A stretch of DNA of 64,000 nt from Pseudomonadota bacterium (GTDB lineage Bacteria > Pseudomonadota > Gammaproteobacteria > Burkholderiales > Thiobacillaceae): positions 172,852 to 236,851 of the forward strand of contig JAJZPG010000001.1 in the NCBI GenBank assembly GCA_021811235.1. Direction: 5' to 3'. The position numbers and the translations under genes were made by a program. The number at the start of each line of letters is the position of its first letter. Position 1 is the stretch's first letter. Of this stretch, positions 48,169-57,932 are shown one piece after another. The notes under the pieces are model-generated. The model was not told where the DNA came from, did not search any database, and was given only the letters and a program-made list of their open reading frames with translations.

Positions 48169-48585
48169 ATGCGTTTTCTGCCCTATCTCCTCGCGGGGAT
48201 GGCGTTCGGTTTTGTCATGATCAAATCCGAGGCCGCCTCCTGGTATCGCATCATGGAAATGTTCCATTTCCAGTCCTTCCACATGTTCGGCATCATGATG
48301 AGCGCCATCGCCACCGGCCTCACCGGCGTGCTGCTGCTCAAGCGCTACGGCCGCATGCTCACCCTGGACGGCGAAGCCGTGGTCATCCCGAGCAAGGAAC
48401 CGGGACGTTACAACTACCTGTTCGGCGGCTTGATCTTCGGCCTCGGCTGGGGCGTCATCGGACTGTGCCCGGGCCCCATCTTCTCCCTCGTCGGCATGGG
48501 CTCGATCGGTGCGCTGGCAGCGCTGGCCGGTGCCCTGCACGGCACCTGGCTCTATGGCTGCATAAAAAACCGGTTGCCGCATTGA
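48169..48585 (+). CDS. YeeE/YedE-family permease, second half (DUF6691-like)
   Basis: A 138-residue membrane protein with four helices. The second cysteine signature is 'GGLIFGLGWGVIGLCPGPIFSLVGMGS'. In full-length YeeE both signatures are in one chain; here they are split over two genes, as is common in sulfur-oxidising and other betaproteobacteria. Start ATG 48169 follows the first half by 5 bp. Confidence 0.9.
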   Translation: MRFLPYLLAGMAFGFVMIKSEAASWYRIMEMFHFQSFHMFGIMMSAIATGLTGVLLLKRYGRMLTLDGEAVVIPSKEPGRYNYLFGGLIFGLGWGVIGLCPGPIFSLVGMGSIGALAALAGALHGTWLYGCIKNRLPH

Positions 48586-48681
48586 CAAGCCTGCGCGCGA
48601 TGATTACCGTGCTTGCTCGGAGAATTTTTCTTCGTCATAAAACCAAGCTGTAACCCGAATAGTGAAAAGGAGGAGGTACCC

Positions 48682-49191
48682 ATGAAGTACGCAACAATCG
48701 CGCTGGCCGCTCTGGCCGCATTCGCAGGCACCGCACACGCCGCAGCCCCCATGATGTCGCCCGACTGGACCGCCCAGGCCTGCGACGCCTGGAACAAGGA
48801 TGCCACCCTGACCAATGGTCTGGGCGACAAGTGGATCAAGAACGACAAGGGCCGCGGCTACAAGATCATTCACCTGTATCGCACCGACTGCGGCGAAGCG
48901 ACGCAAACCGAAATGAAGATCGTGGCCAAGGACGGCAAGGCCATGTGCGTTTACGGCGGCGCCGTGCAAAACCCCAAGATGGATCACGGCGTCGACTACA
49001 CCATGCACGCCACCAGCGAGCGCTGGGAAGAAATGGGTGCCGGCGAATACGGCCCGATGAAGGCCATGATGTTCGGCCGCCTCAAGTTCAGCGGTCCGAA
49101 GATGGAAGCCATGAGCGTGATGGGCCCGTTCGAGGCCTTCCTGCGCCTGCCGGGCAAGATCCCCGGCGACAAGGCCTGCCCTGCCAAATAA
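48682..49191 (+). CDS. Periplasmic SCP2-like protein
   Basis: A 169-residue exported protein; ATG 48682 follows a very strong aaaggaggaggt ribosome-binding site, and 'MKYATIALAALAAFAGTAHA' is a signal peptide. The mature protein resembles SCP2 sterol-carrier-type domains ('TEMKIVAKDGKAMCVYGGAV', 'YTMHATSERWEEMGAGEYGPMKAMMFGRLKFSGPKMEAMSVMGPFEAFLRL'). Four cysteines are present ('QACDAW', 'TDCGEA', 'AMCVYG', 'KACPAK'), compatible with disulfides. It probably binds a small hydrophobic ligand or sulfane sulfur carrier. It follows the YeeE pair by 96 bp and has its own terminator; high expression is suggested by the Shine-Dalgarno. Confidence 0.8.
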   Translation: MKYATIALAALAAFAGTAHAAAPMMSPDWTAQACDAWNKDATLTNGLGDKWIKNDKGRGYKIIHLYRTDCGEATQTEMKIVAKDGKAMCVYGGAVQNPKMDHGVDYTMHATSERWEEMGAGEYGPMKAMMFGRLKFSGPKMEAMSVMGPFEAFLRLPGKIPGDKACPAK

Positions 49192-49207
49192 AGCAGGCGC
49201 AATACGG

Positions 49208-49235
49208 AAAAGCCGGGAGTGATCCCGGCTTTTTT
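49208..49235 (+). terminator. Terminator after the SCP2-like gene
   Basis: Stem aaaagccggga/tcccggctttt, 4-nt loop, then T residues. Also faces the convergent slyD-like gene. Confidence 0.88.
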
Positions 49236-49257
49236 ACGTCAGCGAACCGTGTCCGGC

Positions 49258-49743
49258 TTAATGGACCGTCCCGGTTTTCACATCGAGCGGGCGGCCGTTG
49301 CGGATTTCCTCCGGCGTGGCGTCCCGGATGTCCATCACGTTCACCAGACAGGTGACGCTCTGCCCGGCCAGCGAGGGGTTGCCGTCCACCGTCACCTTGC
49401 CGTTTTCGATCGAAGTGACGTAAAAAGGCTTGGTCTCGCCCGCTTCGTTCTCGAACAGGACTTCCGCACCGACCCGGCGAAACTGCGGCGGCACGTTCTC
49501 GATGTCGTCGACGAACACCAGGCTCTCGTCGCGCAGCCCGTAGCCCTCCTCGGGCGACAACGTGATCTCGACGCGATCGCCGATCTTGCAGCCGTCGACC
49601 GCCGATTCGATCGCCGGCAGGATGCCGCTGTTGGCCCCTTGCACATAGCCGACCGGAATGTCGTGCTGTTCGACGACCATGCCGCGTGCGTCGAGAATGG
49701 AATACGTGATGTATACGAGTTTGTTAGGCGTCACCGTGGTCAT
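49258..49743 (-). CDS. slyD: FKBP-type peptidyl-prolyl isomerase (SlyD-like)
   Basis: A 161-residue protein with the FKBP/IF (chaperone flap) layout: 'VYITYSILDARGMVVEQHDIPVGYVQGANSGILPAIESAVDG' (FKBP), 'RVEITLSPEEGYGLRDESLV' (start of the flap), and 'VNVMDIRDATPEEIRNG' at the end. It helps proline isomerisation and folding in the cytosol. The metal-binding His-rich tail of E. coli SlyD is absent, so a nickel role is doubtful. Confidence 0.88.
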   Translation of the reverse strand: MTTVTPNKLVYITYSILDARGMVVEQHDIPVGYVQGANSGILPAIESAVDGCKIGDRVEITLSPEEGYGLRDESLVFVDDIENVPPQFRRVGAEVLFENEAGETKPFYVTSIENGKVTVDGNPSLAGQSVTCLVNVMDIRDATPEEIRNGRPLDVKTGTVH

Positions 49744-49848
49744 GCTGTCTCATCCTGTTTCTTGGAAAGGCGCCCGACCATCGGCCGGATGGCTGCGGAA
49801 CGCCTCGCTTATGATACCTTCGAAGTCTGCCACACACATCGTTCAGCC

Positions 49849-51501
49849 ATGAAACCGCTCAAGCACCTGCCCGCCTGGAAGACGCTGGAACAGCACTTCA
49901 AGGCCATGCGTACTTTCGACATGCGCGCCGCGTTCCGCGAAGACGCATCGCGCTTCGACAATCTGACGCTGCGTTGCGGCAACCTCCTGCTCGACTACTC
50001 GAAAAACCGCGTCACCACCGCAACCATGCAGCACCTGATGCAGCTGGCGCGCGAATCGGAGCTGGAAGCCGCGCGCAACGCCATGTGCAGCGGCGAGCGC
50101 ATCAACTTCACCGAGAAACGCGCAGTGCTGCACGTCGCACTGCGCGCACCGGTGCGTCCGCCGCTGATGGTGGAAGGCATCGAGGTCGAAAGCGAAGTGG
50201 CCAAGGTGCTCAAACGCATGCAGGGCTTCGTCGAATCGATCCACAACGGCAGCTGGCTGGGCCATACCGGCAAGCCGATCCGCGACGTGGTGAACATCGG
50301 CATCGGCGGATCGGACCTGGGACCGGCGATGGTTTGCGCCGCGCTCGACCATTACGCGGTGGAAAACCTGCGCGTGCATTTCGTCTCCAACCTCGACCCC
50401 GCGCATCTCGCCGGCACGCTGAAACAGCTCGATCCCGAAACCACGCTGTTCATCGTCGCCTCGAAGACCTTCACCACGCTGGAAACGCTCGCCAACGCCA
50501 ACTCGGCCAAGGCCTGGCTGCTCGCCGCGCTGCGCTCGCCTGCCGCTGTGGCGCGCCATTTCGTGGCGCTGTCGACCAACGCGCAGGCGGTCGAGGCATT
50601 CGGCATCGATCCCGACAACATGTTCATCTTCTGGGACTGGGTCGGCGGCCGCTATTCGCTGTGGTCGGCGATCGGCCTGTCGATCGCGCTGCAGATCGGC
50701 TGGGGCAATTTCCAGGCACTGCTGGCGGGCGCGCACGCGATGGACATCCATTTCAAGGAAGCGCCGCTGGAGGCCAACATGCCGGTGATCCTCGGCATGC
50801 TCGGCATCTGGTACGCGAACTTCTGGGGCACCGACACCTACGGCATCTTCCCCTACGACCAGCGCCTGCGCCTGCTGGTGCCGTTCCTGCAGCAGCTCGA
50901 CATGGAATCGAACGGCAAGAACGTCAACCGCGCCAACAAGCTGGTCAACTACAACACCGGCCCCATCGTGTGGGGCGCGCCCGGCACCAACGGCCAGCAC
51001 GCCTTCTTCGAACTGGTGCATCAGGGCACGCGCCTGATCCCGACCGATTTCCTCGTCGCGGCGGTCAACCCCACGCCGCTCGCCGACCAGCACGAATGGC
51101 TGCTGGCGAACTGCCTGGCGCAGACCGAAGCGCTGCTGAAGGGCAAGTCGCGCGCGGTGATCGAAGCGGAACTGATCGCCCAGGGCATGAGCCGCGAAGA
51201 CGCGAAGGCGCTCGCCCCGCACAAGGTCTTCCCCGGCAACCGGCCCAGCAACACCCTGCTCTACCAGAAGCTCGACCCGCACACGCTCGGCATGCTGATC
51301 GCGCTCTACGAGCACAAGGTATTCGTGCAGGGCGTGATCTGGCAGATCAACAGTTTCGACCAGTGGGGCGTCGAGCTCGGCAAGCAGCTGGCGCCGCCGA
51401 TCCGCGCCGCGCTGAGCTCGGTGCGCGTGATCGGCGAACACGACGGCTCGACCCTGGGACTCATCGCCGACATCCGCCGGCGGCGCGGACTCAATACCTG
51501 A
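49849..51501 (+). CDS. pgi: Glucose-6-phosphate isomerase
   Basis: A 550-residue cytoplasmic enzyme interconverting glucose 6-phosphate and fructose 6-phosphate. Start ATG 49849 ('MKPLKHLPAWKTLEQHF'). Family signatures: 'DVVNIGIGGSDLGPAMV', 'FIVASKTFTTLETLANA', 'WDWVGGRYSLWSAIGLS' and 'QWGVELGKQLAPPIRAAL'. The catalytic Glu/His region 'MESNGKNVNRANKL' through 'GTNGQHAFFELVHQGT' is intact. Its 3' end overlaps that of the convergent DUF4139 gene by 11 bp. Confidence 0.98.
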   Translation: MKPLKHLPAWKTLEQHFKAMRTFDMRAAFREDASRFDNLTLRCGNLLLDYSKNRVTTATMQHLMQLARESELEAARNAMCSGERINFTEKRAVLHVALRAPVRPPLMVEGIEVESEVAKVLKRMQGFVESIHNGSWLGHTGKPIRDVVNIGIGGSDLGPAMVCAALDHYAVENLRVHFVSNLDPAHLAGTLKQLDPETTLFIVASKTFTTLETLANANSAKAWLLAALRSPAAVARHFVALSTNAQAVEAFGIDPDNMFIFWDWVGGRYSLWSAIGLSIALQIGWGNFQALLAGAHAMDIHFKEAPLEANMPVILGMLGIWYANFWGTDTYGIFPYDQRLRLLVPFLQQLDMESNGKNVNRANKLVNYNTGPIVWGAPGTNGQHAFFELVHQGTRLIPTDFLVAAVNPTPLADQHEWLLANCLAQTEALLKGKSRAVIEAELIAQGMSREDAKALAPHKVFPGNRPSNTLLYQKLDPHTLGMLIALYEHKVFVQGVIWQINSFDQWGVELGKQLAPPIRAALSSVRVIGEHDGSTLGLIADIRRRRGLNT

Positions 51502-52933
51502 CGCGCACGCGGTAGCTGAGCGTCGTCTTGCCTTCCGCGGGCACCCTCACCTTCCATTCGGCGGTGCCGGACGCCGCCTTGGTGTGCGGCTGCGACTCGG
51601 ACACCATGGCCCAGTCGCCGGGCATCGGCTCGCGCACGGTGACGGTGACGGCTTCCGCCTTGGCGTTCTTCAGCACGATTTCGTAGGCCGATTCGAACAC
51701 GTAGTTGTAGCGGCTGGTGCCGGCGAGCTTCTGGAAAGCGGTCTGCTTTCTGTCTGCCGTGAGGTCGAATGCCTCACCGAGCTTCAGGCGCACCGTCTCG
51801 TTCTTCGGCGTATGGTCGATACGATCCTCGCCGACGAACTGCGCGTTGCCCTGGCCGTCCTTCTTGTATACGCGGACGATGCCCTTGGGCAGGGGCACGC
51901 CGAGTCCCCCGCCTTTGTTGTCGAACTCGACGAACACGCCGACCTTGATCTTCTGCCCGAGGTCGCCGTGCTGGCCGGAATAATAGTAATTCGCGCCCTC
52001 GAGCAGGAATTCCTTCCTCACCGGCACTCGCCCCGCCGACATCAGCGCGACCTGCTTGGTCTGGTTCTCCGCCAGCGTGGTGGGACGCTGCAGCGTATAA
52101 AGGTGGTACTCGAACAGCGATTCCTGCTGCATCTCGGCGGCGTCGGCCGCCTTCGCCGCCATCGTCATCGCGTTGCCCGACATCGGACGGGCCTCGCGCA
52201 CCCGGTTGACGTCGCCCGCCACCAGTTGCAACCGGGCATGGGGATAGGCCGCGCCGCTCTGATTGGTCAGCGTCACCCAGCCGTTGAGATCGAGCCGGTC
52301 GTCGCCGGCATTCAGCTCGGCCACATAGTCGGCGCGCCATGACAGGCCGCCGGTCAGGTAGGACAGCTCCAGGTTCTGCTGGCCGGCCGTCTGATTGAGC
52401 AGCGCAATCACCAACGTAGGCCTGTCGCGCAGGGTATCGGGCACACCGGGGAACGCCAGCCTTCCCGGCACGCCGGTTTCGATGCGATCGGCGAATTTGA
52501 GCACGACGCCGCCGTTGCTCGCCAGGACGGTGGCCGTCTCGCGCGTTTCCGCACCGGTGGCGGGGTTCGTCCTGACTACGACGACCTCGCGCCCGACGTA
52601 TTTTTCGAGCAGTTTCTCCGGCGTCAACAGGTCGAAATCGAAATTCTGCTCCTGCAGCCTGAAGCCGTCTGGATTCGTCAGGTTGCGCAACTGCGCCGTC
52701 TCGGGGCGCATCTGGGCCGACACTTCGCGCCACGCCAGCTGATTGGAATCGCGCGCCAGCCGGATGCGCCGCGCATCCTTCACCAGCGCGAGGTTGTCGT
52801 TGTAAATGGTGACGGCCACACTGTGCTGGTCGGAGGCGGTGCTGACGATCTCGTCGGGTGGCGCTGCCCAGCCGGCATGGGCAGCGAACATCAATCCGGC
52901 CATCATCATGTGCAACAGGCTTTTCTTCATCAT
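51491..52933 (-). CDS. Exported DUF4139 domain protein
   Basis: A 480-residue protein with a signal peptide ('KKSLLHMMMAGLMFAAHAGWAA'). The N-terminal region 'VAVTIYNDNLALVKDARRIRL' and the central 'LELSYLTGGLSWRADYVAELNAGDDRLDLNGWVTLTNQSG' are hallmarks of DUF4139/DUF4140-type proteins; the C-terminal 'YNYVFESAYEIVLKNAKAEAVTVTVREPMPGDW' is conserved too. Likely beta-rich and periplasmic. Function is unknown; some homologues are linked to mucoidy or envelope traits, which I cannot extend to this one. Confidence 0.85.
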   Translation of the reverse strand: MMKKSLLHMMMAGLMFAAHAGWAAPPDEIVSTASDQHSVAVTIYNDNLALVKDARRIRLARDSNQLAWREVSAQMRPETAQLRNLTNPDGFRLQEQNFDFDLLTPEKLLEKYVGREVVVVRTNPATGAETRETATVLASNGGVVLKFADRIETGVPGRLAFPGVPDTLRDRPTLVIALLNQTAGQQNLELSYLTGGLSWRADYVAELNAGDDRLDLNGWVTLTNQSGAAYPHARLQLVAGDVNRVREARPMSGNAMTMAAKAADAAEMQQESLFEYHLYTLQRPTTLAENQTKQVALMSAGRVPVRKEFLLEGANYYYSGQHGDLGQKIKVGVFVEFDNKGGGLGVPLPKGIVRVYKKDGQGNAQFVGEDRIDHTPKNETVRLKLGEAFDLTADRKQTAFQKLAGTSRYNYVFESAYEIVLKNAKAEAVTVTVREPMPGDWAMVSESQPHTKAASGTAEWKVRVPAEGKTTLSYRVRVRY

Positions 52934-53026
52934 CTCGTCCCTCCCTCCGCGTATGGCAAGCGTGCATGATGACCCATCCTCACGGAAAATGGTTCGCAGC
53001 GCTAGAATGCCCGGATCATTCCCGCA

Positions 53027-54328
53027 ATGAACAACATGAGCTCAGACGATCCCCACCCCCCGCGCATAGTCGGCGGCGGCATCAACACCAGCGAATCCGA
53101 GCAACCCGTCGTGGTCACCCAAATGCTGGGCATCCCCAGCGACGGGCCGGTCCGTGAGGAAACCCTGCGGGCGCGCTTTCTGTCCTTCGATCCGCTGTTC
53201 GACGCGGGCTCCAACCTGGTCGCCCATCAACTGGTCCTGCGCGGCCGCACCGCGACTGCCGATGCCCCCCCGGAACTGCGCCAGATGGACGAGGACATGC
53301 TGCTGACCGGCCTGTATTCCCTGACCCAGGGCGGTCTGAGCGGCGACCTGCCCCTGCTGGTGCAGATCAGCACCGGCGTGCTGTTCAGCGACATCCCGCA
53401 GCAGCTCAACCATCGCCAGCTGATCTGGTGCGTGGCACTCGCCAACGAACAGCACCTGGCGCGTGCCCTGGCCCTGCAGGACGCGGGACTGACCTTCTGC
53501 CCGACACTGAGCCGCAGCGATGCCGTCGTGCAGGACAGCGCATCCGCCTGGCGCTATCTCGCCTGCCATGCCGACGATACGCCCCCTGCAGTCAAGGCGC
53601 GCCTGATCGTGGAAGGCGTGCGCCATGCCCACACCCCGGCACGCTGGCCGGAGAACGCCTGGTTCAAGGGCAGCTTTTTCACCGGCGACACCCAGCCTGC
53701 GCAAGACACCCGCGAGCAGGCGATGCAGCTCGATCTGCTCGCCATCGCGTTGCGCCAGTCGGCCGATACGCTGGGCCAGTTTTTCCGGCTCAACCCGGAC
53801 ATGGCCCCGCGCCTGCTCGCCATTGCCAACTCCCAGGTCGGCGGCCTGAGCCGGCCGGCGGAGTCGGCCGCCCACGCGCTCGTCATGCTGGGCGCGCCGC
53901 GCGCCCGCCGGGTGGCGGCCCTGCTTGCCCTGGCCGGCAAGGAGCCGACCGATGCCGCGCGGCACTATGCGATGACCGCCCTCACGCGGGCCCTGTTCAT
54001 GGGCAAGATCACCCGCTTGGGCGCCCCTGCCGAGAGTGCCGCCTCCGCCTTCGAGATCGGTCTCCTGTCGACCGCGACCCATGCGCTGTCGCTGCCGGTG
54101 GAAACCCTGATCCGCAAGCTGGGGCTGTCGGCGACCAGCGCGCGCGCGCTGAGTTCGCATCCCTCGCCGGAAGGCGCGCTGCTGCAGCTGACTTATGCCT
54201 GCGAAAACAACGACGTCGAAACCCTGGCCACCTATGCGCAACAGCTGGACATCCCGCTGCATCAGATCTCCGTGGCCTATCTCGATGCCCTGATCGCCGC
54301 CTCGGCACTCGACGCAGCCCTGCACTGA
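53027..54328 (+). CDS. HDOD-domain protein with degenerate EAL region (YuxH-like)
   Basis: A 433-residue cytoplasmic protein. The N-terminal part (about 50-210) has the outline of an EAL domain ('FLSFDPLFDAGSNLVAHQLVLRG', 'LTGLYSLTQGGLSGDLPLLVQIS') without the EAL, DDFGTG or other catalytic motifs. The C-terminal HDOD domain follows ('DLLAIALRQSADTLGQFFRLNPDMAPRLLAIANSQVGG', 'ESAAHALVMLGAPRARRVAALLALAG'). Such EAL-HDOD proteins bind partners or nucleotides but do not degrade c-di-GMP when degenerate. It precedes an exonuclease gene by 37 bp. Confidence 0.85.
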   Translation: MNNMSSDDPHPPRIVGGGINTSESEQPVVVTQMLGIPSDGPVREETLRARFLSFDPLFDAGSNLVAHQLVLRGRTATADAPPELRQMDEDMLLTGLYSLTQGGLSGDLPLLVQISTGVLFSDIPQQLNHRQLIWCVALANEQHLARALALQDAGLTFCPTLSRSDAVVQDSASAWRYLACHADDTPPAVKARLIVEGVRHAHTPARWPENAWFKGSFFTGDTQPAQDTREQAMQLDLLAIALRQSADTLGQFFRLNPDMAPRLLAIANSQVGGLSRPAESAAHALVMLGAPRARRVAALLALAGKEPTDAARHYAMTALTRALFMGKITRLGAPAESAASAFEIGLLSTATHALSLPVETLIRKLGLSATSARALSSHPSPEGALLQLTYACENNDVETLATYAQQLDIPLHQISVAYLDALIAASALDAALH

Positions 54329-54365
54329 CAGCGTAAAATGGCGGTTTTGCCCGCGCAGCCGCCTC

Positions 54366-55142
54366 ATGCAGCCCACCCTGGTTTTCGACATTGAAACGAT
54401 CCCCGACCTCGCCGGCTTCGCCGCAGTCAACGGCATAGCCGAATCCGCCCTGCCCCAGGCCGAGCTCGCCGAAATGGCGCTGCTCGCCCGCCGCCAGAAG
54501 ACCGGCAGCGACTTCATGCCGCACCATCTGCACCGCATCGTCGCCATTTCCTGCGTGCTCAGGAGCGGCGACCAGCTCAAGGTGTGGTCGCTCGGCGAAC
54601 CCGGCAGCAGCGAGGCCGAACTGATCCAGCGTTTCTACGACGGCATCGAGCGCTACACCCCGCAGCTCGTTTCATGGAACGGCGGCGGCTTCGACCTGCC
54701 GGTACTGCACTACCGCAGCCTGATCCACGGCGTGGCGGCGGCACGCTACTGGGACTGGGGCGACGACGACAAGGAATTCAAGTGGAACAACTACCTGTCG
54801 CGCTACCACACCCGCCACCTCGACCTGATGGACGTGCTGGCGATGTACCAGCCGCGTGCCAACGCGCCGCTCGACGACATGGCCAAGCTGTGCGGCTTTC
54901 CCGGCAAGCTGGGGATGGACGGCTCGAAGGTTCTGGACGCCTTCCAGCGCGGCGAGATCGACGCCATCCGCAACTACTGCGAGACCGACGTGATGAACAC
55001 CTGGCTGGTCTACCTGCGCTTCCAGAAGATGCGCGGCACCCTGACCGAGGCGGCCTACGCTGCCGAGATCGAGCTCGCACGCAGCACCGTGGCATCCCAT
55101 CCTGTCCCGCACTGGCAGGAATTCCTGGCGGCGTGGGCATGA
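54366..55142 (+). CDS. Predicted 3'-5' exonuclease (PolB-like)
   Basis: A 258-residue DEDDy-type exonuclease without a polymerase. Motifs: Exo I '[11 protein letters not shown]', Exo II '[20 protein letters not shown]', Exo III '[16 protein letters not shown]'. It should trim single-stranded DNA or RNA 3' ends. The stop overlaps the rlmD ATG (ATGA), an arrangement common in betaproteobacteria, so the two are co-expressed. Confidence 0.93.
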   Translation: MQPTLVFDIETIPDLAGFAAVNGIAESALPQAELAEMALLARRQKTGSDFMPHHLHRIVAISCVLRSGDQLKVWSLGEPGSSEAELIQRFYDGIERYTPQLVSWNGGGFDLPVLHYRSLIHGVAAARYWDWGDDDKEFKWNNYLSRYHTRHLDLMDVLAMYQPRANAPLDDMAKLCGFPGKLGMDGSKVLDAFQRGEIDAIRNYCETDVMNTWLVYLRFQKMRGTLTEAAYAAEIELARSTVASHPVPHWQEFLAAWA

Positions 55143-56437
55143 ACCAGACGGTCGACATCCTTTCCCTCGACCACGAGGGCCACGGCGTCGCGCGCATCGA
55201 CGGCAAAGTCACCTTCGTCGACGGCGCGCTGGCGGGTGAGCGCGCGGAAATCGCCATCTACCGCAAGCACGCCAAATACAACTCGGCCAACGCCGTCGCC
55301 ATCCTGAAATCCAGCGCGCAGCGCGCCGAGCCGCGCTGCCGCTATTTCGGCCGCTGCGGCGGCTGCTCGATGCAGCACCTGGAACCCAGCGCGCAGGTCG
55401 CCGCCAAGCAGCGCGTGCTGGAGGAAAACCTCGCCCGTATCGGCAAGGTCCGCCCCGACGTCGTCCTGCGCGCGCTGCACGGCCCGACCTGGGGCTACCG
55501 CCACCGTTCGCGGCTGTCGGTCCGTCGCGTCGACAAAAAGGGCGGCGTGCTGGTCGGCTTCCACGAGAAGCGCTCCAGCTTCATCGCCGACATGGCGAGC
55601 TGCGAAGTCCTCACCCCGGACGTGTCGGCGCTGATCCAGCCGCTGCGGGAACTGATCACCGAGCTGTCCAACTCCGACCGCATCCCGCAGATCGAGATCG
55701 CCGTCGGCGAGCACATCACCGTACTGGTGTTCCGCCTGCTCGAGCCCTGGACCGACGACGACGCGGCCCGCGTGCGCGCATTTGCCGATACGCACCGCGT
55801 ACAAATCTGGGAGCAGCGCAAGGGCCCGGATACCGCGCGTCCGTTCTGGCCCGACATCGCACCCGAACTCAGCTACAGCCTGCCCGAGTTCGGCCTCGCC
55901 ATGCCGTTCAAGCCGACCGAATTCACCCAGGTCAACACCGCCATCAATCGCGCCCTGGTCAGCCGCGCATTGCGCCTGCTCGATCCGCAACCGGGCGAGC
56001 GCATCGCCGATCTCTTCTGCGGGCTGGGCAATTTCACCCTGCCCATCGCCACACGCGGCGCCGAGGTGCTCGGCATCGAAGGCAGCGCGGAACTGGTCGA
56101 CCGTGCGCGCGCGAATGCCCTGCGCAACCACCTGCCCCATGCCCACTTCGTGGTCGACAACCTGTTCGAGATGACGCCTGAGAAATTCGCCACGCTCGGG
56201 CATTTCGACAAGCTCCTGATCGACCCGCCGCGTTCCGGCGCCATCGAAGTCGTGAAGTCCCTGCCAGACAGCGGCGCGCCGCAGCGCATCGTCTATGTAT
56301 CCTGCGACCCCGCCACGCTGGCGCGCGACGCCGAGGTGCTGGTGCACGTCAAGGGCTACCGGCTCGTGGCGGCCGGCGTCGCCAACATGTTCCCCCACAC
56401 CGCGCACGTCGAGTCGATCGCGCTTTTCGAACGCTAA
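55139..56437 (+). CDS. rlmD: 23S rRNA (uracil-1939-C5)-methyltransferase
   Basis: A 432-residue SAM-dependent enzyme that makes m5U1939 in 23S rRNA. Start ATG 55139; the longer ORF is a shadow. Order: N-terminal TRAM domain ('[19 protein letters not shown]'), iron-sulfur cysteines ('[14 protein letters not shown]' and 'ASCEVL'), SAM-binding '[17 protein letters not shown]', and the catalytic nucleophile in '[15 protein letters not shown]'. The final '[17 protein letters not shown]' is diagnostic of the TrmA/RlmD family. Confidence 0.95.
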   Translation: MNQTVDILSLDHEGHGVARIDGKVTFVDGALAGERAEIAIYRKHAKYNSANAVAILKSSAQRAEPRCRYFGRCGGCSMQHLEPSAQVAAKQRVLEENLARIGKVRPDVVLRALHGPTWGYRHRSRLSVRRVDKKGGVLVGFHEKRSSFIADMASCEVLTPDVSALIQPLRELITELSNSDRIPQIEIAVGEHITVLVFRLLEPWTDDDAARVRAFADTHRVQIWEQRKGPDTARPFWPDIAPELSYSLPEFGLAMPFKPTEFTQVNTAINRALVSRALRLLDPQPGERIADLFCGLGNFTLPIATRGAEVLGIEGSAELVDRARANALRNHLPHAHFVVDNLFEMTPEKFATLGHFDKLLIDPPRSGAIEVVKSLPDSGAPQRIVYVSCDPATLARDAEVLVHVKGYRLVAAGVANMFPHTAHVESIALFER

Positions 56438-56497
56438 TCCCTTAAAATCCGGTTTTTCGCCCCCTAGCCCCTAACTCCTAGATCCTAGCCCCCAGAA

Positions 56498-57727
56498 ATG
56501 GCACTCATCGTACAAAAATACGGCGGCACCTCGGTCGCCAACGTCGAACGCATCCGTGCAGTGGCGGAACGCGTCGCCAAATTCAAGATGCTCGGACATC
56601 AGGTGGTGGTCGTGCTCTCCGCCATGTCCGGCGAGACCAACCGGCTGATCGCGCTGGCCAAGGATATCCAGGCGCAACCCGACCCACGCGAACTCGACAT
56701 GCTGGTGTCGACCGGCGAGCAGGTCACCATCGCGCTGCTGGCGATGGCGCTGAAGGACCTGGGCCTGAAAGCGAAGAGCTACACCGGCAGCCAGGTGCGC
56801 ATCCTCACCGACAATGCCTATACCAAGGCGCGCATCCTCAGCATCGACGAAGCCAACATGCGGCGCGATCTGGATTCCGGCCACGTGGTCGTGGTCGCCG
56901 GCTTCCAGGGCGTCGACGAGCAAGGCAACATCACCACCCTGGGCCGAGGTGGCTCCGACACCACCGGCGTCGCGCTGGCTGCGGCCCTGAAGGCCGACGA
57001 GTGCCAGATCTACACCGACGTCGACGGTGTCTACACCACCGACCCGCGCATCGTGCCCGATGCACGCCGCCTCAAGACCATCACCTTCGAGGAAATGCTG
57101 GAAATGGCGAGCCTCGGCTCCAAGGTGCTGCAGATCCGCTCGGTCGAGTTCGCCGGCAAGTACAAGGTCAAACTGCGGGTGCTGTCCAGCTTTCAGGACG
57201 AAGGCGACGGCACGCTCATCACTTTCGAGGAAAACGACAGCATGGAACAACCCGTCATCTCCGGCATCGCCTTCAACCGCGACGAAGCGAAAATCACCGT
57301 GGTCGGCGTGCCCGACCACCCCGGCATCGCCTACCAGATCCTCGGGCCGGTCGCCGACGCCAACATCGACGTCGACATGATCGTGCAGAACGTCGGCCAC
57401 GCGAACACCACCGACTTCACCTTCACCGTGCACCGCAACGATTTCGCCCGCGCCATGGACATCGTCAAGGCCAATGCTGCGGCCATCGGCGCACGCGAAG
57501 TCACCGGCGACGACAAGATCGCCAAGGTGTCGATCGTCGGCGTCGGCATGCGCTCGCACGTCGGCGTCGCGCGCAAGATGTTCGAGACCCTGTCGAAGGA
57601 AAACATCAACCTGCAGATGATCTCGACTTCCGAAATCAAGATCTCGGTGGTGGTCGAGGACAAGTACATGGAACTCGCGGTGCGCGCGCTGCACCAGGCC
57701 TTCGAACTCGACAAGGCTTCCGCCTGA
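56498..57727 (+). CDS. lysC: Aspartate kinase
   Basis: A 409-residue enzyme that phosphorylates aspartate, the first step to lysine, threonine and methionine. Kinase domain: 'MALIVQKYGGTSVANVERI', 'GFQGVDEQGNITTLGRGGSDTT', 'IYTDVDGVYTTDPRI'. Two ACT domains at the C-terminus ('ITVVGVPDHPGIAYQIL', 'KVSIVGVGMRSHVGVARKMFETL') bind lysine/threonine for feedback. Single-gene unit; tRNA-Ser follows 53 bp on. Confidence 0.97.
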   Translation: MALIVQKYGGTSVANVERIRAVAERVAKFKMLGHQVVVVLSAMSGETNRLIALAKDIQAQPDPRELDMLVSTGEQVTIALLAMALKDLGLKAKSYTGSQVRILTDNAYTKARILSIDEANMRRDLDSGHVVVVAGFQGVDEQGNITTLGRGGSDTTGVALAAALKADECQIYTDVDGVYTTDPRIVPDARRLKTITFEEMLEMASLGSKVLQIRSVEFAGKYKVKLRVLSSFQDEGDGTLITFEENDSMEQPVISGIAFNRDEAKITVVGVPDHPGIAYQILGPVADANIDVDMIVQNVGHANTTDFTFTVHRNDFARAMDIVKANAAAIGAREVTGDDKIAKVSIVGVGMRSHVGVARKMFETLSKENINLQMISTSEIKISVVVEDKYMELAVRALHQAFELDKASA

Positions 57728-57780
57728 CGCCCTTCGAGGTGGCTTTCCGCCGCGCATTCCGATACAATGCGCGGCGGTTC

Positions 57781-57874
57781 GGAGACGTGGCCGAGAGGTT
57801 GAAGGTACTCCCCTGCTAAGGGAGCATGCGGGCTTAAACCTGCATCGAGGGTTCGAATCCCTCCGTCTCCGCCA
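57781..57874 (+). tRNA. tRNA-Ser(GCU)
   Basis: 94-nt type II tRNA with acceptor GGAGACG/CGTCTCC, encoded CCA, anticodon loop ctgctaa giving GCU, and a long variable arm (catgcgggcttaaacctgcat), typical for serine. A tacaat -10-like box lies at 57763-57768. Confidence 0.96.
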
Positions 57875-57887
57875 AATCAATACAAGT

Positions 57888-57918
57888 TTGTGTCAGAAAC
57901 GCAAAAACTGCGTATAAT
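57888..57918 (+). promoter_or_regulatory. Sigma70-type promoter of tRNA-Arg
   Basis: Consensus -10 box tataat at 57913-57918, and a -35-like ttgtgt at 57888-57893 (19-bp spacing, long). The tRNA begins 14 bp after the -10 box. Confidence 0.55.
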
Positions 57919-57932
57919 GCGCATCCTTCAAA

